A stretch of DNA of 11,619 nt from an uncultured Collinsella sp. (GTDB lineage Bacteria; Actinomycetota; Coriobacteriia; Coriobacteriales; Coriobacteriaceae): NCBI GenBank assembly GCA_958424475.1, contig CATZTY010000013.1, forward strand, positions 1 to 11,619, in the 5' to 3' direction. The stretch's first letter is position 1. Each line of letters opens with the position of its first letter. The notes beneath the pieces are model-generated. The model was given only the letters and a program-made list of their open reading frames with translations, was not told where the DNA came from and did no database searches. A program made the translations under genes and the position numbers. Shown piece after piece: positions 5,724 through 11,619 of this stretch.

Positions 5724-5739
5724 CGTTACAGCTTCGTTA
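5724..5739 (+). promoter_or_regulatory. CGTTA direct repeat with 11-bp period, candidate response-regulator box
   Basis: CGTTA occurs at 5724-5728 and again at 5735-5739, start-to-start 11 bp. Members of the OmpR family often bind two half-sites in direct repeat with about one helical turn between them. The site lies about 95-110 bp upstream of the ABC operon whose own last genes encode an OmpR-type regulator and kinase. A clear -10 box cannot be named; GGTAAA near 5761-5766 is one possibility. Confidence 0.45.
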
Positions 5740-5778
5740 GAAACGCGCCCCACCATGGATGGTAAACCCGAAAGGTAA

Positions 5779-5811
5779 GGCGCGCGGGCACGGCGACTCG
5801 GCCCGCGCGCC
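5779..5811 (+). repeat. Strong GC hairpin in the leader of the ABC operon
   Basis: GGCGCGCGGGC (5779-5789) pairs perfectly over 11 bp with GCCCGCGCGCC (5801-5811), loop 11 nt. It ends 9 bases before the AAGGA ribosome site at 5821. It could be an attenuator-like or mRNA-stabilising structure, or the terminator of an upstream leader transcript. No T run follows. Confidence 0.6.
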
Positions 5812-5832
5812 CGGAAGAGAAAGGACGAACCC

Positions 5833-6557
<725 letters not shown>

Positions 6558-6561
<4 letters not shown>

Positions 6562-7328
6562 CGGGCGAGAAAGGCGGCCTGCTCGCGGGCCTGCGCGCCG
6601 AGGCCCTGAAGTCGCGCCACGCGGCACCGGTTCGCCTGGCCGTGCTCATGGCGCTGCCGATGCCGCTGCTCGGCGCGATGCCCTACCGGGGCGTGCAGAT
6701 CTTCAGCGCGTGGAACTACTGGTACGCGCTCTTCCTGCCCGTGTCTCTCTCGCTCGTGGTGGCGTGCGTCGCGCGGGCGGACGCTCGCACGCGGATGCGG
6801 GGGCTTCTGGGCCTGGGCTGCCCGCTCGGGCGCGCCTGGTGGGCCAAGGCGCTCTGGTGCCTCGCGCTCTGCGCGCTCTCGAACCTCGTGGTCTTCGGCA
6901 TCTACCTCGCGGGATCGGCGTTCTCCTCGCAGGGCCTCACGGCCGCGGGCACGCTCACGATGCTCCTCTGCGCGCTCGTCAACACGGTGACCGCGGCGTG
7001 GATGATCCCCGCAGGGCTCTTCCTCACGGCGCGACTCGGCATGCTCGCGGGCATCTTCTGCCCGCTCGCCGTGCAGCTCGTGGGTGGGTTCGCCTGGTCG
7101 TTGGTGCCGCTGCCGCAGCTCTTTCCGCCGTCGGCGAGCATGGTCATCCCCACGAGCTTCATCCCCGTGCTGCCGAGCGGCGAGCCACTCGCGGCGGACA
7201 TGGCGCTCGGCGGGGCGCTCGCGGCGGACGGCATGCTCACGCTGGCGGGCCTTGCGGTCTGCGCGCTCGCGTTCGCCGCGCTCACGGCGGCGGGCGCGGC
7301 CTGGTTCGCACGCTCCGAGGAGAGGTGA
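6558..7328 (+). CDS. Lantibiotic immunity ABC permease, MutE/EpiE-like
   Basis: A 256-residue membrane protein, first permease of the LanFEG-type pump. It begins with a short cytoplasmic N-terminus (LLAGLRAEALKSRHAAPVRLA) typical of this family, then has about six hydrophobic segments. The second region reads YWYALFLPVSLSLVVACVARADAR, with the FNWWY-like aromatic signature (SAWNYWY) conserved in MutE/EpiE proteins. I chose ATG 6558 because it overlaps the ATPase stop as ATGA and has GGGGAGGT ten bases upstream; an upstream TTG at 6519 is less likely. The stop shares one base with the next start, so the three transporter genes form a tightly coupled unit. GC is extreme (third positions nearly all G or C). 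Confidence 0.87.
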
Positions 7329-8143
7329 TGGCCATGACACGACTCTCCGACCCGACGCCGCGCATGACTCTCCCGCGGGCCCTGCTCTCCGAGGCCCTGC
7401 GCCTGGCTCGCTCCCCGCTCACGGCGGTGCACCTCGTCTGCGGCCTGGCAGCCGGTCTTGCCTGCGGCGAGTACTTCTCCATAACCCGATGGGACCCGGC
7501 GCTGGGCGCGGACGCCTACGCCCAGTTCCTCGGCGCCCTCATGCCGCTCATGTCCGCCATCGTCTGCGGGCTCGCCGTGGACGAGGAGCGCGCTGCCGGG
7601 CGCCTCGCCAACCTCACGGCGGTCCCCTCGCGCGGGCGCGCCGTCGCGGCGAAGCTGCTCGCCCTTGCGGCGCTCGGCGCGGGCGCGCTGGCCGTGGCGC
7701 TCGGCGTGTTCGGGGCCGTGCTCGCCGTCGCCGGGCGCCTGCCGCTCGGGCCCGCTCCGCTTGCGGCCGCCTGGGCGGGCATCGTGCTGGGCAGCCTGCC
7801 CCTCTACGCGCTGGGGCTCGGCGTGGCCCTGCGCCTCGGCCGCAACGCCGTCATCGGCGCCGGCGCGGCGGGTATGCTCCTCGCGTTCTTCTCAGTGGGC
7901 GGACTTGCGCACGGCCTCATGACCGGCGAGCTCACCGGTGCCCTGGCGACGCCCCTGAGCTGGGTGCCGCTCGCCTGGCCCGCGCGCCTGGGGTCGCTCG
8001 GGGTGGAGGCCTTCATCGACGCCGCACGCGCGGCGGGCCCCCTCCTCACGACTGCGCTCGCTGGCCTCGTGCTCACCCTGGCAACCGCCGCCGCCCTTCT
8101 CGCCTGGTTCCGCCACTTCGAGGACGGGAGGGCAGATGCGTAG
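7328..8143 (+). CDS. Lantibiotic immunity ABC permease, MutG-like
   Basis: A 271-residue membrane protein, second permease of the pump. Its start (PRALLSEALRLARSPLTAVHLVCGLAAGL) and the following segment (FLGALMPLMSAIVCGLAVDEERAAGRLANLTAVP) show the MutG/LanG layout: a first membrane helix, a periplasmic loop, a second helix, then a conserved cytoplasmic EExAGRxxNLT motif. About six membrane segments are present. ATG 7328 overlaps the previous TGA by one base and has AGGAG five bases upstream; ATG 7334 in the same frame is an alternative. It pairs with the MutE-like protein and the E-loop ATPase. Alanine and leucine content is very high, reflecting the GC-rich composition; a line counted at 7681-7740 is 83% GC. 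Confidence 0.85.
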   Translation: MAMTRLSDPTPRMTLPRALLSEALRLARSPLTAVHLVCGLAAGLACGEYFSITRWDPALGADAYAQFLGALMPLMSAIVCGLAVDEERAAGRLANLTAVPSRGRAVAAKLLALAALGAGALAVALGVFGAVLAVAGRLPLGPAPLAAAWAGIVLGSLPLYALGLGVALRLGRNAVIGAGAAGMLLAFFSVGGLAHGLMTGELTGALATPLSWVPLAWPARLGSLGVEAFIDAARAAGPLLTTALAGLVLTLATAAALLAWFRHFEDGRADA

Positions 8144-8318
8144 GAAGCCGCTCGCCGCCGTGCTCGCCCTCCTCTCCGCAGCGCTCGTCCTGGGCGGGAA
8201 TGCCCTGCTCGACGCCGGCTGGGGGTCGGCGCTGCGCTCGATCGCCGACCGCGTGCTGCCCAACCCTGAGATCGCCATGTGGGCGCCCGCGGCTGCGCGC
8301 GGGGCTCTGGACCGCTGA
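8136..8318 (+). CDS. Small membrane or exported protein of the lantibiotic operon
   Basis: A 60-residue product that I do not recognise by family. It starts MRRKP, then a single hydrophobic stretch (residues 6-25, LAAVLALLSAALVLGGNALL), then a polar or amphipathic part ending AARGALDR. This fits a one-pass membrane protein or a signal-anchor. The ATG at 8136 overlaps the end of the MutG-like gene by 8 bases and GAGGAC/GGAGGG lies just upstream, so it is coupled to the transporter. The frame stays open in the same highly GC-biased style as its neighbours. It could be a fourth component or modulator of the pump, in analogy to small LanI or LanH-type helpers, but no sequence similarity is claimed. 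Confidence 0.6.
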   Translation: MRRKPLAAVLALLSAALVLGGNALLDAGWGSALRSIADRVLPNPEIAMWAPAAARGALDR

Positions 8319-8336
8319 GCGCGGCGCAAGTACAAT
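8307..8336 (+). promoter_or_regulatory. Possible internal promoter for the two-component genes
   Basis: CTGGAC (8307-8312) and TACAAT (8331-8336) are 18 bp apart, with TACAAT a five-of-six match to the -10 box. They lie directly at the end of the 60-residue gene and about 30-55 bases before the regulator start, which has a perfect AGGAGG (8352-8357). This could give basal expression of the sensor pair without induction of the whole operon. Confidence 0.45.
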
Positions 8337-8363
8337 GCCGACGGGAGTTTCAGGAGGTCGAAC

Positions 8364-9026
8364 ATGGCAAGGATACTGGCAGTTGATGATGAGCGGGCGA
8401 TCCTCGACGCGATCGCGCGCGTCCTCGGCCGCGACGGCCATGAGGTCGTCAAGGCAGCGGACCCGACGGCGGTCCCGGGGATGGACCTCTCGCGCTTCGA
8501 CCTCGTGCTCTGCGACGTCATGATGCCGGGGCTCGACGGCTTCGAGCTCGTGCGGCAGATCCGCCCGGACTTCGACGGGCCCATCGTCTTCCTGACCGCG
8601 CGCGTGGCCGAGGAGGACGCCGTGGCCGGCTACGGCCTGGGCGCCGACGACTACGTCCGCAAGCCCTTCGGGGCCGCGGAGCTGCGCGCCAAGGTCGCGG
8701 CCCATCTACGCCGTGAGCGCCGACCGCGCTCGCACGCCCTCTCCTTCGGGGAGGTTCGGATCGACCTCGGGGCGCGCGGCCTCGCCGTGGGCGGCGAGGC
8801 CGTGCCGCTCACGCCCACCGAGTACGCCATCTGCGAGTACCTCGCCCGCCACCCCGGGCAGGTCATGAGCCGCGCGCAGATCCGCGAGGCGGTGCTCGGC
8901 TGGGAGAGCGACGCCGACGACGCGGCCATATCCATGCAGGTCAGCCGCGCCCGGAGGAAACTCTCCGAGGCCGGCGCCGATCCGATCGCGACCGTCTGGG
9001 GGATGGGGTACAAGTGGCAGCTCTGA
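8364..9026 (+). CDS. OmpR/PhoB-family response regulator
   Basis: A 220-residue cytoplasmic DNA-binding regulator. The receiver domain (about 1-115) has the acidic pair D8-D9, phosphoacceptor D51 in LVLCDVMMPGLDG, T78 and K100 in VRKPFG, so it should be phosphorylatable. The C-terminal winged helix (about 125-220) shows the VPLTPTEYAICEYLARHPGQVMSR signature, and ends with ISMQVSRARRKL and TVWGMGYKW, all normal for the family. AGGAGG is six bases before the ATG. Its 3' end meets the kinase gene and both follow a lantibiotic-type ABC operon, as in C. difficile cpr and related systems. The likely job is to activate the transporter, perhaps through the CGTTA repeat at 5724. Length is typical and nothing is missing. 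Confidence 0.93.
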   Translation: MARILAVDDERAILDAIARVLGRDGHEVVKAADPTAVPGMDLSRFDLVLCDVMMPGLDGFELVRQIRPDFDGPIVFLTARVAEEDAVAGYGLGADDYVRKPFGAAELRAKVAAHLRRERRPRSHALSFGEVRIDLGARGLAVGGEAVPLTPTEYAICEYLARHPGQVMSRAQIREAVLGWESDADDAAISMQVSRARRKLSEAGADPIATVWGMGYKWQL

Positions 9027-9052
9027 GGACCGGGGCGCGAGGTCGCGGGGGC

Positions 9053-10450
9053 ATGCCGCTCTCCTTCGTCATCGCGCGCTACTTCGCCTACGCGTTCGCG
9101 GCGGTCGCCACGGCGTGGCTCGCCTCGTTCATGGCGCTCTCCGCGGCGATCAGCGCGGGCTTCGTCTACGAGGCAAGCTGGGGGCCGGCCAATGCGCGCG
9201 AGGTCGCGGAGGGCCTGGCACGCGACGGCATCTGCGGGCAGCAGGACGTGCCGACGGCGTACCGCTACCTCATCCTGAACAAGGACGGACACGTGCTGAT
9301 GACAGACCTCGAGGGCACGCGGCTCGAGGACGCGACGGAAATGGCCCGTGCGGCACTCGCCGCGGATCCGGGCACAGTGGAGATCGAGGGCGGGGGCTCG
9401 GGCCTCACCTACGCCGCGTTCCCGCTCAAGGGCGGCGGGGCCTGCGCACTCGTCAGCGAGTACCTGCCGCAGTGGGTCTCGCGCGACCTCGCCGGCCTGC
9501 TTCCCAACCCGCAGAACCTCATGCTCGTCGGCGCCGCTGCGGGAAGCGCGCTCGCGCTCGCGCTCGTGGCGCGCCGCGCGAGCCGCGTGATCTCGCGCAA
9601 GATGGCGCCGCTCGCGGAGGCAGCGGAGCGCGTCGGCGCGGGGGAGCTCGACTTCGCGGTCGGCAGCACCAACGTGCGCGAGGTGAACGACGTCCTCGCC
9701 GCGATGGACGCCATGCGGGCCTCCCTCGCCGAGTCGCTCGAAGCCCGCTGGGCCGCGGAGCGGGGGCAGCGCGAGCAGGTGGCGTCGCTCGCCCACGACC
9801 TCAAGACGCCGCTCACCGTGCTGCGCGCCAACGCCGACTTCGTGGCGGAGGAGCTGGAAGACGAGAAAGACGCCGACCTCGCGGCCGCCGCGCGCGACAT
9901 AGCCGGCAGTGTCGAAAGGCTCGACGGCTACGTGCGCCTGCTCATCGAGGCCTCGCGCGGGTCCGGCGGGGCGGAGAGGGCCCCCATGCGGCCGGCCGAG
10001 CTCTGCGAGCAGGTCCTCGCCGAGGCCGCCCAGATCGCCCGGGCGCGAGGCGTGACGCTCGACGCGGCCACGGGCCCCGCTGTCGCGGGCGCGCCCGAGG
10101 CCCCGCTCGACCGAACCGCCCTGGCACGAGCCGCCGCGAACCTCGTGGCCAACGCCGCCGAGCACGCGCGCTCGCGCGTGGCGGTCTCCTGCGACGTCGC
10201 GGGCGGCCGCCTCGTCATCGAGGTGTCCGACGACGGACCGGGCTTCTCTCCCGCCGCCCTCGAACGCGGCTGCGAGCGCCTCTTCACAGACGACTCCTCC
10301 CGCTCCTCGCGCGACGGAGGCCGCCACTACGGGCTCGGCCTCCACGCCGCCTCCGAGGCCGCGAGCGCCCACGGGGGCTCCGTCTCGCTCGCCAACAGCC
10401 CCTCGGGCGGCGCGGTGGCCACCATCGCGGTCCCCCTGCGCGGGGCCTGA
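9053..10450 (+). CDS. Sensor histidine kinase of the lantibiotic-response pair
   Basis: A membrane sensor kinase of about 465 residues. A first membrane helix (roughly 8-32) and a second (roughly 155-173, LMLVGAAAGSALALALVARR) enclose an extracellular domain of about 115 residues that would meet the peptide or envelope signal. Next come a HAMP-like linker and the dimerisation domain with H248 in SLAHDLKTPLTVLRAN. The catalytic domain follows, with N-box NLVANAAEHA, G1 box DDGPGF and G2 box HYGLGLHAA. All ATP-binding boxes are present. I prefer ATG 9053 (GAGGT ten bases upstream, product MPLSFVIARYF); the same frame also has GTG 9014, which would overlap the regulator stop and add 13 low-complexity residues. 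The partner is the upstream regulator. Confidence 0.9.
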   Translation: MPLSFVIARYFAYAFAAVATAWLASFMALSAAISAGFVYEASWGPANAREVAEGLARDGICGQQDVPTAYRYLILNKDGHVLMTDLEGTRLEDATEMARAALAADPGTVEIEGGGSGLTYAAFPLKGGGACALVSEYLPQWVSRDLAGLLPNPQNLMLVGAAAGSALALALVARRASRVISRKMAPLAEAAERVGAGELDFAVGSTNVREVNDVLAAMDAMRASLAESLEARWAAERGQREQVASLAHDLKTPLTVLRANADFVAEELEDEKDADLAAAARDIAGSVERLDGYVRLLIEASRGSGGAERAPMRPAELCEQVLAEAAQIARARGVTLDAATGPAVAGAPEAPLDRTALARAAANLVANAAEHARSRVAVSCDVAGGRLVIEVSDDGPGFSPAALERGCERLFTDDSSRSSRDGGRHYGLGLHAASEAASAHGGSVSLANSPSGGAVATIAVPLRGA

Positions 10451-10462
10451 CGACTCAGGCCC
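10443..10462 (+). terminator. Hairpin overlapping the kinase stop codon
   Basis: GGGCCTGA (10443-10450) pairs perfectly with TCAGGCCC (10455-10462) around a CGAC loop, with the TGA stop inside the left arm. It probably ends the ABC/two-component transcript, though no T run follows. Confidence 0.5.
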
Positions 10463-10529
10463 TCACACCAGCGTGCCTCGCAACCAAACGCTTCCCGGAT
10501 AATAATGCCCGTTGCAGGGATCGCCCTGT

Positions 10530-10825
10530 CTAGTCGCCGCCCATGTGCATGAGCATGTCAGCGATGCGAGTCGCCATCTCGTCCGCCGCTGCACGGATGT
10601 TGGCGACCCAGGACGCAAGGCCGGCTTGATCGGATGCCTCCGCCTCAAGCACGTCGCAGTTCGCGGTCACCGCCATGAGCGGGGTGACGAGGCCGTGCGA
10701 GACGGTGCAAATGAACGCGCGCTCCCGCGCCTCGGCCTCCGCCACCGGTCGCAGGGCGCGTCCCGCTGCCGCCCACGCCACGGCGAGCGCCCAAAAAGCC
10801 GAAGCGATCGGCGTCACTCGCTTCG
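10530..10825 (-). pseudogene. Histidine kinase fragment (membrane helix to dimerisation domain)
   Basis: The minus-strand frame ending at 10530 reads FWALAVAWAAAGRALRPVAEAEARERAF, then ICTVSHGLVTPLMAVTANCDVLEAE, then a second dimerisation helix ending IADMLMHMGGD. This is the end of a membrane helix, the LRPV linker and both helices of a HisKA domain. The H-box is SHGLVTPL instead of SHELKTPL: the glutamate after the histidine, needed for phosphotransfer in HisKA kinases, is a glycine. The catalytic ATP-binding domain is absent and a TAG follows. Upstream the frame runs into the GyrI-like gene in another frame, so the sensor part is missing too. It does not look like a copy of the intact kinase at 9053 and is likely the relic of another two-component system. 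Confidence 0.65.
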
Positions 10826-11461
10826 CTAAATCAACTTTATGGGATGACGGATCACGGTCTTGAGCTTCTCCGGCGCGCACTTGCGCGGGTCGGAGAGGTA
10901 AATCTCGTGATGCAGACGGGCTTCGGAGAAGTCGGGGGCGTAGCCCCGTTCCGCCGCGAATGTGCGCATGGCGTCTATGGTCGCCGGCTCGTCGTCGTAA
11001 GGCCCGGTATGCATGCACTGAACGCAAAGGCCCTCGTCGACCCTCAGCAGCTCGACCGCCGAGAAGTCCAGCTTCTTCTTGGCGGCAGCTTCCGAAACTG
11101 CCCAGTCGAAGTCCTCGCGAGTGACGAAATCGGGCAGACGGATGCACGAGATGAAATTGAAGTCATCCTTCCGCGCATAATCAATCTCGCCATCGGTGCG
11201 GTCTTGCCACCAGAAGCCCTCGAGCGGAGGCACGACGAAGTCGAAATAGCCTTCGATCTCTCGCGGGCCCTTCTTCGACATCTTGATGGCATAAGCGACG
11301 CCGTAGAGCAGCGGCAACGCGTTCTGGTACTCGCCGCCTTCGGCATTGGGATTGCCCTTGCCCCGCACGGCGACGTAGCTCATAGGCGGAACGGTTACGA
11401 CGCTCGGCTTGCCGGACGGCCTGTAGAGCTCCCTGAACTCCTTCTTGAAATCGTATGCCAT
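10826..11461 (-). CDS. GyrI-like small-molecule-binding domain protein
   Basis: A 211-residue cytoplasmic protein of the GyrI-like (SOUL/GyrI fold, AraC effector-binding) family. It begins MAYDFKKEFRELYRPSGKP, then VTVPPMSYVAVRGKGNPN and LPLLYGVAYAIKMS, with the aromatic pocket stretch GYFDFVVPPLEGFWW. The second half repeats the fold, with VQCMHTGPYDDEPATI and the ending HHEIYLSDPRKCAPEKLKTVIRHPI. These features are standard for stand-alone GyrI-like proteins of this length. Related proteins bind hydrophobic or toxic small molecules, and some hydrolyse cyclopropanoid toxins; the ligand here is unknown. ATG 11461 follows GGGAGG nine bases upstream. The gene is leftward, downstream of guaA's hairpin, and abuts the dead kinase. 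Codon usage looks less GC-extreme than the ABC module. Confidence 0.85.
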   Translation of the reverse strand: MAYDFKKEFRELYRPSGKPSVVTVPPMSYVAVRGKGNPNAEGGEYQNALPLLYGVAYAIKMSKKGPREIEGYFDFVVPPLEGFWWQDRTDGEIDYARKDDFNFISCIRLPDFVTREDFDWAVSEAAAKKKLDFSAVELLRVDEGLCVQCMHTGPYDDEPATIDAMRTFAAERGYAPDFSEARLHHEIYLSDPRKCAPEKLKTVIRHPIKLI

Positions 11462-11512
11462 CGCAACAAACCTCCCTGAACTTGGGTTTCCGTCGATATC
11501 CGACCAAATATA

Positions 11513-11550
11513 GCAATGGGCGCGGCTTCGGAAGAGGCCGCGCCCATTGC
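11513..11550. terminator. Strong hairpin between guaA and the GyrI-like gene
   Basis: GCAATGGGCGCGGC (11513-11526) pairs perfectly with GCCGCGCCCATTGC (11537-11550); further weak pairs close a GGAA loop. It lies 33 nt beyond the guaA stop and probably terminates guaA. A perfect TATAAT (minus strand, 11561-11556) sits immediately before it, so transcription of the GyrI-like gene could even start at the hairpin base; I see no good -35 box. Confidence 0.7.
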
Positions 11551-11582
11551 AGGATATTATAACACAGAATCGAACGTCTGTT

Positions 11583-11596
11583 CTATTCCCACTCGA
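11583..11596. repeat. att-like direct repeat, guaA copy (14 bp)
   Basis: CTATTCCCACTCGA on the plus strand, identical to 2419-2432 and sharing the 11-bp core with 2955-2965. Here the sequence is the natural end of guaA, so it is the site-proximal attachment copy (attL or attR) of the proposed island. Confidence 0.7.
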
Positions 11597-11619
11597 TGGT
11601 CGCGGGCGGCTTGGACGTG
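11583..11619 (-). CDS. guaA: GMP synthase (glutamine-hydrolysing), last 12 codons
   Basis: The minus strand reads TSKPPATIEWE and TAG, the almost invariant C-terminal end of GuaA, which converts XMP to GMP with glutamine in purine synthesis. The rest of the roughly 520-residue protein lies beyond the right edge. The assignment rests on only 11 residues, but KPPATIEWE at a C-terminus is highly characteristic. The last codons and stop contain the att-like 14-bp repeat, so an integration here would leave the protein sequence unchanged. Confidence 0.85.
   Translation of the reverse strand, partial: TSKPPATIEWE

Noticed and set aside
6710..8143. A long frame joining the second permease to sequence upstream, suggesting a fused protein
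   Set aside because: The upstream part is a shifted reading of the MutE-like gene (arginine-rich); the real start is at 7328, overlapping the previous stop.
8651..10372. A 573-codon minus-strand frame opposite the two-component genes
   Set aside because: It is antisense to intact receiver, winged-helix and kinase motifs; high GC removes stop codons from the opposite strand.

Overview
The window looks like a chromosomal piece of a GC-rich actinobacterium of the Coriobacteriia (Collinsella-like). This rests on the clostridial-type topoisomerase IV/gyrase A paralog, the lantibiotic-type ABC plus two-component module and the codon usage. It is an inference from protein flavour; no rRNA or other phylogenetic marker is present. 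Two backbone genes frame the window: the 3' part of a type II topoisomerase A subunit (1-1696, +) on the left, and the last codons of guaA (GMP synthase, 11583-11619, -) on the right.

Left backbone (1-2418): the topoisomerase gene converges on a flavodoxin-fold iron-sulfur flavoprotein-like gene (1800-2330, -), and they share a strong hairpin terminator (1742-1779).

Probable guaA-targeted island (about 2419-11596): a perfect 14-bp direct repeat lies at 2419-2432 and at 11583-11596, the second copy being the end of guaA itself. A third, 11-bp copy lies at 2955-2965. The 11-bp core is the sequence I recall as the integration site of Tn5801-type elements in the guaA 3' end. No integrase is visible, so I read the interval as a decayed or composite island. 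Its left part (2430-3830) is a graveyard holding a truncated DUF4143-type ATPase and a probable frameshifted unknown gene. The middle (3830-5640) has small accessory genes: a bacterial PH-domain membrane protein, a YjdF-family protein with a disturbed 5' end, a ToxN/AbiQ-like (type III toxin-antitoxin) toxin, and the N-terminal stub of a TetR regulator.

The main intact module (5724-10462, +) is very GC-rich. It encodes a LanFEG-type lantibiotic self-protection ABC transporter (ATPase with E-loop, MutE/EpiE-like permease, MutG-like permease), a 60-residue small membrane protein, an OmpR-family response regulator and a histidine kinase. The leader carries an 11-bp-spaced direct repeat suited to an OmpR-type regulator and a strong hairpin. 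The likely circuit is that the kinase senses a lantibiotic or envelope stress, the regulator activates the ABC operon, and the pump removes the peptide from the membrane. No lantibiotic biosynthesis gene is present, so it is an orphan resistance module.

Right part (10463-11582): a dead histidine kinase fragment, a GyrI-like protein gene, and a strong hairpin beyond guaA.
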